From Arachis hypogaea (lineage: Eukaryota; Streptophyta; Magnoliopsida; Fabales; Fabaceae), in the NCBI RefSeq assembly GCF_003086295.3, contig NC_092051.1:24051940-24115939 (forward strand): a stretch of 64,000 nucleotides of DNA, read 5' to 3'. Positions 46,376 through 57,696 of this stretch are shown in pieces. The translations under genes and the position numbers were made by a program. Every line of letters starts with the position of its first letter. Position 1 is the stretch's first letter. A model generated the notes under the pieces. It saw only the letters and a list, made by a program, of their open reading frames with translations, was not told the origin of the DNA and did no database searches.

Positions 46376-47627
46376 ATGTAGCAACCAACAAACTCCTTGA
46401 TAAGGACTTTGACAAGTGTACCAAATCGATTCAAGTAATATTATGGTGAGTATATATCGTTCCCACAAGAATTAAAGGATTGAGTAAACAATGTCTAATT
46501 GAAACCCTAATTAGATTAATGAACTTTTGTAAAAGGAAGAATTGAACTTAAAATAATATAAAAAAAAACGGATGAATGATGAGATGGATTGACAGTAGAT
46601 AAAGATGTTAGGGGTTTATAGATGTTTAATTCTCAAGAAGGATATATTCATGTTTACTTCCTTGACTCATGCATAGATATTTTCACGACAAATCGTATGT
46701 AATCAAACCACAATTTCTTGATGATTTAATTTCTCTTATCTTAACTAATAGCCAGTTCCTTGGTCAATTAGTTAGTATTAAGAGGATTAACGTGCAATTC
46801 TGATTCAATGTCATATAACATTTAAAACTATTACTAGTCAATTGAAAAGTTACGAGAATGAATTTCAAAATAATCCCAAAAATAACTTTCCTAAAATAAT
46901 TAAGGAATTCAAGACAGACTAGAGATATTTTTCAATACCTTTAATCATTTAGAATAAAATGAAATCCAAGTTCTTAAAAAGTATCAATGCATTAATCAAG
47001 ATAAAAGAATAATCATTATCAATCTATAAAACTAAACAGAGCTCGTAACCCTAACATAAAAGAATTAGTGACTCATGGAAATAAACGAAAACAAAAGATA
47101 AAATATGCTAACGAATGCTAGATACCGAAATTGCTCATCTCCAACTTATTTATAATCTAATCCTAACCTAAATTTTAAATTTAAACTAAACCTAATCTCA
47201 TCATTCCTAAAAAATATCAACTAAATGTAATCTTTCAAATTTAAATTAACTGAGATCTAATCTTGGTGAATTCTTGGAGTGGACCATGTCAAATATCCAT
47301 GTTGTTGAGTGAAGATTGGGCCTGAGTGCATGGGCGCTGGGCGCCAGCCCATGGCGCTAGGTGCTAGGAAGTTGTTGCTTTGTTTTTCTTCGAAGGCGTT
47401 AGGCGCCAGGGTTGGGCGCTTGGCGCCAGGGCCTTGGGTGTAAGAAAATCTTGAGCACTAAGAGTTGGTGTTGGGTGCCAGGAATTGGGTGCCCGAGTGC
47501 CCCACCATGTTTTCTTCATGAGCGCCCTTCTTCATTGTTCCATGGGCGTGGGCGCCCTACCTTTGTTGCTTCATGGGCTTAAATTTTCTTGAAAATATCA
47601 TCAGCACACAACAACTCTCAAAAAACT

Positions 47628-49138
47628 TGATGCATGGCAGAAGTTAACCAATTTAGAGATTTCAATTAAGAGACAGCGTTGCATGTATAGCTCTTAACCA
47701 GCTAAGATCTGCCTCACCAATTTAAAAAGGGTTGTCACAAAATTTTAGAAATAAAATACTGGGAGTATGAGTCCCAGGTCGTCTCCCAACGAGTTGCAGA
47801 AAAGAGTGCTAATTTATTAATCAGAAAATTCCCAGAAAGTTGAGTTTGATAATGAGCAATTAAAATAATTGTAAATTAAGGCAATAAAAATAAACTAAGA
47901 ATAATTATTGATACTCTGAATAAAAGGCCTTGACTGGGGGAATAACTAAGTGAAACTTCTATCATTGTTGGGATCTTCTCAAGTGTGGTGTAAAAGGGTT
48001 GTTGTTCTCACTCGATTTTCCCTTACTAAATAAGGAAGGGTATGGTGATTGAACTAACTCTCACCCTCAGATCCTAGCCCTCTCCCTTGGGGAGGTCTAG
48101 TGTTAGAAGGTATGAAATTAGCCAACAACGTCCAGTTTAACCAAGCACTTGAGCATTCCAACTCAAGTATCACCTCTTAATCAACCTCCATGTCAAGTAG
48201 AAATTCTACTCCATTAACATGAAATTAATAATCATAAAAATATGAGAAGACATAATTAATTAAAATAAAATAGAGAATTAAAATTAATTAAAATAAAAAT
48301 AACTTCATATATTAATAAATTCAAAATGTAACATAATTAATTGAATAGAGTCAATGAGTAACTAATTAAAATAAAGGAATAAGGAAACAAACTAAAGTAA
48401 TGTCTTCAACGGAGGTAATAACTTTTAGCATCCAAAAATCCAAGCAAAAGCATAAACTATCAATGTAATGCAAATCGAAAAACTCATATCTGAAACTAAG
48501 AGCAATCCTAATGTGTGAATCTCAATGTGTGTGGATGCCTGTTGAGTCTCTGCATGTTCCCTAGGTTTAATCTGTGTTTCTGGGCCAAAAATTGGGTCAA
48601 AAAGTGGCCCGAAATCTCCCCCAGCATATTCTGTTATTTTTGTAGATCGCGCAGGTCACGCGTACGTGTCGTCCACGCGTTCGGGTCAGTCAGCGATTTT
48701 CCTTGTCACGCGTTCGCGTGGTTCACGCGTTCGCGTCACTCGTGCAGACTCCAATCCACGCGTTTGCGTCAGGCACGCGTCTGCATCATTGCGAATTCTT
48801 CACTTCACGCGTTCTCGTGGGCCATGCGCTCGCGTCATTGCTCGTTGGTCATCTCCTTAGTTTCTTGTGTTCCTTCCATTTTTGCAAGCCTCCTCTCCAA
48901 TTTCCAAGCCATTCATGCCCTATGAAGCCTGAAACACTTAACACACGGATCACGACATCGAATGGAATAAAGGAGAATTAAAATACATAATTAAAAGTCT
49001 CTGAGAAGCAAGTTTTCAACCATGGAGTGATTTTGGGAAGGAATCGTAAATACATGCTTATCATATGAATAAGTGGGTAAAGAATTGATAAAACCACACA
49101 ATTAAACACAATATAAATCATAAAATAATGGTTTATCA
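47628..49138 (-). mobile_element. Solo LTR, 1.51 kb (TGATAAACC family)
   Basis: Ends TGATGCATGG and GGTTTATCA with a perfect 5-bp TSD, aaact (47623-47627 and 49139-49143). On the minus strand it starts TGATAAACCATTATTTTATG, a start I associate with abundant peanut Ty3/gypsy LTRs. It contains the CG-rich palindrome array at 48650-48845. No internal coding sequence remains. Confidence 0.87.
48650..48845. repeat. CACGCGTTCGCGTG-type palindrome array in the solo LTR
   Basis: At least eight words of the type cacgcgttcgcgt, acgcgtacgtgtc or cacgcgtttgcgt are packed in 200 bp, with spacers of 10-25 bp. CpG content is far above the surroundings. The three plus-strand frames here encode arginine-rich repeats (RSRVRVVHAF and similar) by composition only. 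Confidence 0.85.
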
Positions 49139-50181
49139 AAACTCCAAATGAAATAGATTAGCTGTGAAAACCTCAATCAACCTGAGAAAAACTACTAATA
49201 TTTATTAAAATAAATACTAAAAAATTACTAAAGATTCTAAGGCATCACTCCTTCTTATTTTTCTTCGTCGCGACCTCTACCTTCTTCCTCATTCTTCCTC
49301 CGATCAACCTCTATCTCTACCTCACTTCAATGGCGTTGCCCTCCTCCTTCCTCCTTCTTCTCTCTCTTCTAAAAATAGATAGGTAAAAGAATGCGTGAGA
49401 ATTCTGGCGGATTCCAAATAATAAAACTGTTGTTGGTGGAACTATTCTAAGAAATGATGTCGTCGGTGGAGAAATCGTCAACCATGTCATACGTCTTCAA
49501 CAAGAACGGTGTCAGTCCACCTCTTTCTCCTACTTCGGTGGACTGTGGCACTCCTCCCTCCATTCTATATCCTATTAGAAAATCTTCTCCTTCTCGAAAT
49601 AATTTTAGAGAGAGAAAATAGAAAAGAAAGAAGACTTGCAATTCTGATTCTAATCGGAATAAAAATGAGACTGTTTAGAGAGAGAGAAGGGGATATTTGA
49701 ATGCACTGTTATTTGTGTGGCATGTTGATGGTTGTTGGCTTGGTGAAAAAATATTTCATTATCAGAAGGACCTTATAAATAATGAGTATTATGAATTCGA
49801 AATACATATTTGAGGAGATTAGGGAAGAAGAAGAGATTGATGGATACTAATAAAGAAGAGATGAGAGTTAAAAAAATTAGAGTTAAAAAAAGTTGAAATT
49901 GAAATATTTTTAAAATTATAAAAATTATAAGTATGGGTAATTTTTGTAATTATAATAATTATTAACTAACACGTTAGCGTTTAATCTTAACTCCAGATAA
50001 CTCAATTGAGAATCAGTTATTTTTGTCAAAATTAATTCTATTTTAATTTTCTTTTTACAATAACATCTTTTAAGATCATTTTTGTGATCTTTTGATACTA
50101 AATTTGCATTTACCTCATAACCTTATTATTCTCTACATAACCCAGTAAAGAGGATATAATGAGTGTTTTAATGATCCTAAC

Positions 50182-50601
50182 TGATACGTACGTCATACCT
50201 TGCCCAAAGTTGAAATAAATTCGGACACGAAAGCCATGACTTATGTAACAAACTAAATCAAGGTAACAATAGAATCACAAAATTGACACAGCAAGAAAGG
50301 CGGAACCTACTGAGAATATCGACAGTGTTCGAATCAAGCATAATAGGCTTACTCTTTATAAGAAGGGAGAAACAACGTGAAAGGGGTAGCTCCAGAAAAG
50401 AATCATACATTCACACCTTCTTATTTACTTGTAATTTGCTTCTTTATTAAGATTATTCCACTAACTTGAGCGTCGGAGTACCTTTTGCAGGTATCCCCGC
50501 TCGTTGTGTTCTGGTTGAACCCGATGAGTAGTTCTTCCAACGGATCAACCCGCTACTCTAAGGAGGTGCTATAACTCGGCGGAACCTTCACGGATAGAAC
50601 A
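50182..50601 (+). repeat. 5' LTR of the Tat-type element
   Basis: 420 bp, TGATACGTACG to GATAGAACA. Contains the words acattcacaccttcttattt and cttctttattaagatyattcca, shared with the 3' LTR. Confidence 0.85.
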
Positions 50602-50739
50602 TTTGGAGCCTATCGTGGGGCCATAGACTAACCCCACCATATTTGTTTCCTTTAATTGTGCACTCTTTTGACAGGGACTTTGATCATGGTCGACAATGGG
50701 ATCCCACAACTGTCGCAATCCGAGTTGTTGGTGCAAAAT

Positions 50740-51072
50740 TGACAACACAAACACAAATGCAAGATCAGCCGAGCTTGATATTGCAGAAGAAGATAGTGAG
50801 GTCACCATCCTCAGACAAAGGGCAATGCAACAATTGAATGAACGAAAGTATAACAGTAGAGTAGTTCCCGAGTTTTTCAAAAAGGTGATCTTGTTATTCG
50901 GCGAACAGAAGAAGCAAGGAGACCACCAGGATATGGCAAGCTAGCTGCAACTTGGGAAGGCTCCTATCGAATCGCAAAAGTGCTCGGCATGAGGGCTTAT
51001 TTGTTACAAATGTTGAAGGGAGACCCAATTTTTGGTTCATGGAGTGTTTCATCACTTAAATTATATCAGGCA
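50740..51072 (+). pseudogene. Integrase C-terminal remnant (Tat-type pol)
   Basis: One frame carries DIAEEDSEVTILRQRAMQQL and then NERKYNSRVVPEFF; after a frameshift near 50935 another carries GKLAATWEGSYRIAKVLG and later FGSWSVSSLKLYQ before a stop. This matches the end of plant Ty3/gypsy polyproteins (a G-K-L-x-x-x-W-E-G-P-Y/F region and a final S-L-K-x-Y). Everything upstream, including the catalytic core, is missing. Confidence 0.7.
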
Positions 51073-51440
51073 TAATTCTAATGTTCACGGTGAATGAAGG
51101 TACTCTTTTTCACACTCATGAGTTTTTTTTTTTCACATTGGGTTTTGCTCAGAGAGGGTTTTAATGAGGCCAGACGTCCATCAAACTTATGTATTTTTCA
51201 AATATAATAAAGAAAGTCAACAATACGATTTTCTTTGCCTATTTTCAAAAGACAATTTGACATTTACTGGCAAATCATTCAAACTGCTGATAAACCAGCT
51301 AAAGTACCAGCCGAGCTTCATACTCGGATAATGTCAAAAAAACAATACAAAGTAAATCGATCTTATAAATCAGCAATAACAAATTGACAATTCAAAATAA
51401 ACAAGTCCATACAAGCTAAATAAGCTATTACAAAGCCAAA

Positions 51441-52862
51441 TCAACCCTCCTTCTCACCAATACTTGAGCTCTCACCTCTCCCTTTGCCCATAGCATCGTC
51501 ATCAACCAACTTTTCGTTCACGACCACTTTTGTCACATCCAACTTCTTCACATCTGTTTCAGAAAATAAAACTCTGACCTGAGACACTGCTTGGTCAAAC
51601 CCTTGAGTAAAAGCTTCATAAACCTCAGTCTCCAACTCTTTCACTCGAGCAACAAGCTGCTCCTTCTCAACCTTCAACTCCTTCAATTCATGCTCCATTG
51701 ACTGCTGATGACCTTTAATACTGCTCAACTCTGAATCCTTTAGTTTCAGAGATGAGGTAGTTTGATAACTTTCCTTTCCTTATCATCTACAACCTTAGTC
51801 AACTCCTCGATTGACACAGCATCCCTCTTTTCCTTTTCAAAAGCAAGCTCTTGTGTCTGACTAACTGACACAAGGCGAGCTCCAATAACCTGAAAAAGAC
51901 ATCAGTCAAACAAAGCCAAATTGAAAATCACTATGAATAAAAGTGATATACTTGCAGAAAGTGGCTAGCACCTATATGACCAACTTCATTGATCATTCTA
52001 ACATTGGTAGGAAACTAACTGAATTGATCAGCAAGGGCCATAAAAAGAAACAATTTAGACCAAAGAGATTTCACATAGTCATCTTTCAAATACTCATGTA
52101 ACTTTTTTGTGACTCATAAGCAGTCTCCACCAATCCAAGATTCACGTCATTCTTGTCCTTCAGATTGATCATCTCGGCCGTCTTCTCCTTAATAGTCGGC
52201 TGTCCCCTTTTTTGCTTACCTTTCAGTTGCAGCTCGAATTGCACATCACCTGCACCAGCTTCCTTATCCACATTCGTAATCGACCCCTCTTTTTCATTTT
52301 TCTTCATCTATTTGAAAAATTATTTTAGACCAACCGTTGTTATGGTCGACGCTTTTTCTCTTACACCATCACCAAAACAATATTACGTTTGTATACAAAC
52401 AATGATACCAATGTATCCTAGTGAACCTACAGTTACTTATATAGTCCAGTACCGCCTGCTTATCTGTGTCCTGTTTCAACAATTAGCAACATATAACAAC
52501 TCCTTAGATTCCATTTCAAAAATTAAAAACTCCTTTACTAAATTATCATTGGTACACCTATCTTTAACATCTAAGATCTGCATAGGCTCAGGAGACCAAG
52601 AAAGGGAAAATATCTCCTCTAAAAATTCGTTCAAATGAAACGAAAATTCATCCAAGGCACTCCTAATTTTCACAAACATTACACCACATTGAAAGTTAGA
52701 AAAAAGAAGCCTAACACCAAGTTTCGTAAGCAAACAACTATACAAATAAAAATAAGGCCAATCGCGCAACTTCTCACATACGCAATCACTCTCCTTACAT
52801 GGCAACACTTCTATCTTAATCTGACTCCCCTTTCTGACCCACACGCCAAGAATAAAAAACAT
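51441..52862 (-). pseudogene. Antisense ORF remnants of the Tat-type element (gypsy-type transposon domain)
   Basis: Minus-strand frames in order: 52862-52476 (includes LTKLGVRLLFSNFQCGVM, resembling the 'putative gypsy type transposon' family PF04195), 52307-52086 (KGKQKRGQPTIKEKTAEMI, a lysine-rich linker) and 51728-51441 (MEHELKELKVEKEQLVARVK, a clear heptad coiled coil, with an acidic C-terminus GRGESSSIGEKEG). They lie opposite to the direction of pol and between the pol remnant and the 3' LTR. Stops and frame changes separate the pieces. Function of this antisense protein is unknown. Confidence 0.6.
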
Positions 52863-53466
52863 TCACAGAATTAATATCGTCAAACCGGAAAACCTAACTC
52901 TTCACACTCTCGCCCACCCAACAGCAAAGATCACTCTCATATACTTTTACTTTTTCTTACCCATCTTTCTCGCACAAAGTCAAACACAAGAGAACTAAAG
53001 AAGAAGGCAAAATGAAAAAGCAAAACTAATCTTTTTTACTCATTTGCAGAGAATGGGGGATTAAACTCTTTTCCTTCAAAACTTCAACACAAAATTAACT
53101 TCGGGAAAGGAACAAATTTTAAGACAACAGTGGGTTACTAAACGGTGCATCCTCCATCTCCCTTTGTTTTTAATCCAAACCATTCATAAAAAATTATTCA
53201 AGGAGTTATTTGATCAAACGCACAGGGATACATCAAGTCTCGCGTCGCATGTCATATCTATTAAGTCATAAGGGGCACGTGGAAGTTGGTGTCATGTTCA
53301 TACATAAAAAAAATATACAAAAGTAGATTTTTCAAATTCACCAAAGGAACCAGTTCGAGCTTGGGTGCTGGGGACCTCCAACACGCACCACATCAAATGG
53401 CCGAGATATACAAATAAAAGCTCAGCCTACTTCTTTCCCTTTAGGATAGGTCAAGCTTGGGGGCTA

Positions 53467-54303
53467 TGATACGTATGTTATACCTCGGCCACAAATTGCT
53501 ATAAACTCGAACATAAAAGCCACAACTCACGTAATTAACCAAATTGAGATAACAATAGAATCACAAAATTGATACGGCAAGAAACGCGAAACCTATCGAG
53601 AATATCGACAGAGTTCGAGTCAAGCATAACGGGCTCTAACTATTTATAAGGAGCAAGGTTGCGAGAGCCGGATCGGTCAATAAACCGGTAAGGTTACTGG
53701 TTTACTAGTTTACTAGTTTGACCGGAGTTCAATCGGTTTAATTAAATATTAAATAAAATTATTAAAAAACCTATATATAATTTCAAATATATAAATTCAA
53801 CCTATAATCTTTCAACAATGGAGCTGAAATGCTCGAGTTTCATGCTTTCTAAGACCAAAAGAAATAACTTAATAAGAGAATTTTTGGCAGAAATCCTTTA
53901 AAAAATTGGCCGGTTTTGCGCGGTTCAGTGGTTAACCACCAGTTCGATCGGTTTTTTGCCAACGGTTTATGAGGCTAATCGAACTGGTCTGGTAATCAGT
54001 TTCCGATTAATCGGGTTGAACCGGCCAATCCGGTTTAGTTTCAAAACTATGATAAAGAGGAAGAAACAACCTGAAAGGGATAATTCCAAAAAAGAATCAT
54101 ACATTCACACCTTCTTATTTATTTATTCACTTGTAATTCGCTTCTTTATTAAGATCATTCCATTAATTTGAGTGTCAGAATACTTTTTGTAGATATTTCT
54201 ATCCGCTGCGTTCTACTTAAAATAGACAAATAATTTTGCTAACAGATCAATCCGCCACTCTAAGAAGGTGCAATAACTCGGTGGAACCTTCACGGACAAA
54301 CCA
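53467..54303 (+). repeat. 3' LTR of the Tat-type element, split by a MITE
   Basis: Matches the 5' LTR on both sides of the MITE at 53654-54051; without it the LTR is about 430 bp. It is more diverged from the 5' LTR than the two Athila-type LTRs are from each other. Confidence 0.85.
53654..54051. mobile_element. hAT-like MITE (CAAGGTTG...ACCGG ends)
   Basis: The left end caaggttgcgagagccggat and the inverse of the right end (catagttttgaaactaaacc) match imperfectly, with 'ccggttt' words beneath both. An 8-bp TSD with one mismatch, ataaggag (53646-53653) and ataaagag (54052-54059), is confirmed by the empty site in the 5' LTR. Same end type as the element at 15695-18083. Confidence 0.8.
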
Positions 54304-54344
54304 CTAACCATCTCAACTTGGAATTGGAATTGAAATATGTAAGC

Positions 54345-54820
54345 TTCCTATGATGCATGGATATTGACACGGACATAGGACACGACACAACACGGAATAC
54401 GTCGACACGCAAATTTTAAAATCTTACATGACACGGGAACACGCATACATACAAAATATAAAGTATTTTTTAGATAAATCGTAATGATATTTAATATTTA
54501 TTGATATTAAAATATAAATTAACTTTTTTGAATTATTTTTAATGTCTTATTTTAATTATATCAAGTATTTAAAATATTTTTTTGTTTTAATAAATAACAA
54601 TATATACTGTATCTAAATTTATTTTAAGAATATATGTTAAAAATAAGATTGAACACGCTGACACGTGATTGTATTTATGTGTTGCGTGTCCGAAAAATTT
54701 TTTTTTATTTTTTATTAAGACACGATTAGATACAGTATACACGCATGTTGAATGAATATTGGTGAGTGTCGTGTCCGATATACAGACACGACAACTCAGC
54801 AAGTGTCCGTGCTCCATTGT
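54345..54820. mobile_element. MITE with repeated gacacg words
   Basis: Left part: gcatggatattgacacggac followed by aggacacgacac. The right part, inverted, gives a close variant (tggagcacggacact, then gtcgtgtctg). The interior is AT-rich. No coding capacity. It lies 280 bp upstream of the PAT gene start codon and may overlap its promoter. Confidence 0.6.
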
Positions 54821-55104
54821 GATCGTGAGCTCAACAACATCCGACCCGACCCCGCATTCGATCCATCGCCATAAAGTGGGGTGCTTCGCTGTTTCTTACT
54901 TTATTTGCAAAGCCGGTTGAGAAGCACAACCGGAAGTCCTATTACCCAAATTCCAAAATCTGAATTGGAAATTGGGATCGCAGCACCCTGGCTTCCGATA
55001 TCTGGAAACGGCTGTTCCCGGCACGGAGCAGAACAGCAGGACTTGGAGGTGCAGCAGCAGTAAGGTTTCCAATCCCGAAGATCATTACCTCAATTGCTCG
55101 TCGA

Positions 55105-57696
55105 ATGGATCACATCAACTTGTTCAAGCTCTGCTCTGCTCTCCGCGTTCTCGGTTACTTCATGATCCTCCTCTTCGCCGCCATCGTCGCCCTCTCCTAC
55201 TACGCCGTTGTTATCATCGCCTGGGGCCCTCTCTTGTTCCACTCCCATTCCCCACTCGCCTTCCTCATTCTCTTCCTTTTTCACATCCTTGTCAGTTTTC
55301 CCTCCTATCTCTCTCTCTCAAAGATTTAACCTTTTTTCTCTTGTTCAATCTTCAATGCTCGTAGTTGTTGCTTGCTTGCAGCTTATACTGTTGACATGGT
55401 CCTACTTCATGGTGGTTCTGAATGACCCTGGTTCTGTCCCCCATAATTGGAGGCCTTTGCCCATCTCTCAGCACCACGATTTAGAAGCTGTCACTACTCC
55501 TATATCACTCTACTCTCAAGTTGCACCTGAGTCCGAGGCTGCAGCTGAGGCTTCTTCTTCCTCTTCTTCCACTGGCTATTGTACTCGATGCCAGAATGCC
55601 AAGCCACCCCGTTGCCATCACTGCTCTGTCTGTATGTCTCTTCCAATATTTTCTCTATTTTCTATGAATCATTTTATACATGACCATGCACAAGCATGCC
55701 TCACCTTGTCTTGAGGTTTATATTTGTCTCCTTGATGTATTTTGCAGGCCAAAGATGCGTTCTTAAGATGGATCATCATTGTATTTGGGTGGTGAATTGC
55801 GTTGGAGCACGTAACTACAAGTATTTTCTGCTCTTCTTGGTAATTCCATGTCTCCATAGTTGCTACTTTCTTTGTGCTCTACATATTCTTGAGAAGGTTT
55901 TGGGATTCTTCCTCTGCATATCGCTTGGAAGGTTTTGACATTTTTTATTACATGATAACACTGAACTTGTCAATTACATATCGGTTGCATCTGCATCAAA
56001 TCATTCAATGAAATGATTGTTGGCCCACATTTCTGGTAGTTAATTGATAAAACTGAATTAATCAATTCAATGAAATAATTAGAGAAACATCTATCCCTCT
56101 TGAGTCTTGTCGATTTGCAGTTGCTGCTCTATCATTAAGAAGATCTAGTGAAGTGATAAAATTTAAGTTTTCCATTTAATAATCCTTTGCTTCTGTATCA
56201 AATTATCGAATGGAATATGTGCTTTAACTGCTTTCTCAACATGAATGGGAAAAGTGTTGCTACCTTGTTAGAATGAACAGAAAACACATGCCTAGTACTT
56301 TTATTCTAAAGGAAAGCAAATTATAAATTATTGAAGTGCATACTGTTAGAAGAAAACAGGAGGGGTCAGGTGGTGGAGTTGGAAAAGGGATGAATGTCAT
56401 ACTACTCTTTCTGGTATTTGTTTTGCCTAATTTATTTCTCTGTCCCCCTCCTATTAATAGCTATATACATTTCTTGAGACAACACTGGATTGCTTAGCTC
56501 TGGTCCCCAGTTTGATCAGATTCTTCAGTGGAGCTAGAAATCATTCATTATCTCCTGGGGGATTTGCTGTAATCTTTTTGGCTTCTAGTAAGTATAAATG
56601 TTATACTTATATTAGTCAAGTTAATCTGGGTAGCTTTTATTGAATCCTCATAGCTATTAATGTTTCTTACAGACTGTATGCCTTGATGCAGTTCTCAATT
56701 TGGCCTTTGCACTGAGTCTTCTCTGTTTCGTAGTCATGCATATATCTCTTCTCTTAAGCAACACAACTTCGGTAGAGGTAAATTGTTAATCATTTATGAA
56801 TAAATATTATTTTCTCTTTAACCTTTTTGAAATGGTATGCAATAATGCTATTGGTCAGACATACATTAGAGTTTTGTTAATTCTGAAACCCAGCATGATT
56901 CTGTTCACTGAACATGGGAAATATCAAATATGTCAGGCTTTATCAAGCTGTGACAACAGATGATGATATTCATTAATTCAGCTTTGATTGTTGAACATGG
57001 TTGTGTACCTCTAAGGCTCTAACTATGATGAAGGCCTGGTACACTGAGTAGTCACCAGATAATTTTGAGAATAACTAAGGTTCTTTTATCTAAAGTGGCT
57101 GTTTGGTAAATGATGTTTCAGGTTTATGAAAAGAAAAAAGCAGTCAGGTGGAGGTATGACTTGGGAAGGAAGAAGAATTTTGAGCAGGTAACATTAAATA
57201 TCAAGTAGTAAAACATCACAAAATAATTGGAAATTGTGAAGTTGATGTTAAATATCTGATTCATGAAGTGCTTTGTTCGGATGAGGAGCGAAAAGGGGAA
57301 GAAAGAAAATGGAAGAAATGAAAATAGAAAGAATAGGAAACGAGAGGAAAGGAAGTAAAAGTTGCGTAAAATAATAAGAATTAGCAATTGCTCCTTTTAA
57401 CGAACAAAGCATTGTTTGATTAGTTTCAATAATCTGATGATTTAACAATGTAACATGAAATGCCGTAATATTAGTAAATCCTGTAATTGTAGTGTGTGAT
57501 CTCTACCTGGATTAATATCTTGTGAATTTGAGTCACCCTTATCAGATGTTTTCATATGTTCTACCCCTTGTTTTCCAAGGTTTTCGGCACAAACAAGGCG
57601 CTATGGTTGTTGCCATTGTTTTCAAAAGAGGATATAGACAACATACCTGCACTAAGGGGGATTGAGTTCCCAACACGTCCGGATCTTGATGTATGA
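55105..57696 (+). CDS. DHHC-type protein S-acyltransferase, PAT12-like
   Basis: Predicted enzyme that transfers palmitate from acyl-CoA to protein cysteines, in Golgi, ER or plasma membrane. Seven exons join in frame: 55105-55290, 55382-55631, 55748-55839, 56461-56587, 56692-56777, 57122-57187, 57580-57696 (TGA), 924 bp, 307 aa; all introns are GT-AG. The protein starts [19 protein letters not shown]. Predicted helices at about 14-36, 47-72, 172-193 and 212-241 give the four-pass topology. Other motifs: DPG at the end of helix 2, a serine-rich loop, cysteine-rich domain [21 protein letters not shown], catalytic DHHC at residues 154-157, NTTSVE (TTxE) at 242-247. The C-terminal part reads [20 protein letters not shown]. 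The overall match is to Arabidopsis PAT12 (At4g00840, about 290 aa). The CT-rich leader upstream has no clear TATA box. No lesion was seen; the gene is likely functional. Confidence 0.93.

Larger units (their letters stand above)
46377..49250 (-). repeat. LTR-derived sequence that hosted the Athila-type element
   Basis: The edge tgtagcaaccaacaaactcc, read on the minus strand, ends GGTTGCTACA. The adjoining gtacacttgtcaaagtcc and gggaacgatatatactcacc words are typical of 3' LTR ends of legume Ty3/gypsy elements. A cluster of ggcgctgggcgcc and ttgggcgcttggcgcc palindromes lies at 47330-47440. It is interrupted by the solo LTR at 47628-49138. The other edge, expected between 49144 and 49260, is not defined. 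Confidence 0.45.
34983..50125. mobile_element. Long-TIR (Mutator-like) element holding nested retrotransposons
   Basis: The sequence at about 34983-35400 aligns with the reverse complement of about 49770-50125 along roughly 350-400 bp. Shared blocks include aaaagatgttattg, gaattaattttga, gttaagrttaaacgct, ttaataattattataattac and tatgtatttc. TIRs this long without a transposase fit a non-autonomous Mutator-like element, but no 9-bp TSD could be defined. The left arm has an expanded (CTC)n. Inside lie an LTR-derived sequence, the 10,959-bp Athila-type element and a solo LTR. Without these the element would be only about 1-2.6 kb. Confidence 0.65.
50182..54303 (+). mobile_element. Deleted Tat-type Ty3/gypsy retrotransposon
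   Basis: LTRs 50182-50601 and 53467-54303 start TGATACGTA and end in ...ttcacggayaraaCA or CCA. The TSD ctaac is perfect (50177-50181 and 54304-54308). After the 5' LTR comes tttggagcctatcgtgggg, a PBS-like site, and before the 3' LTR the purine tract agcttgggggcta. The 2.9-kb interior keeps only an integrase tail on the plus strand and antisense ORF pieces on the minus strand; gag, protease and RT are gone. The second LTR is enlarged by a MITE. An antisense ORF downstream of pol is a trait of several Tat-lineage elements. Confidence 0.83.

Noticed and set aside
48515..48981. Arg/Val/His-rich proteins
   Set aside because: They come from the CACGCGTTCGCGTG palindrome array of a solo LTR; all three frames are open because of composition.
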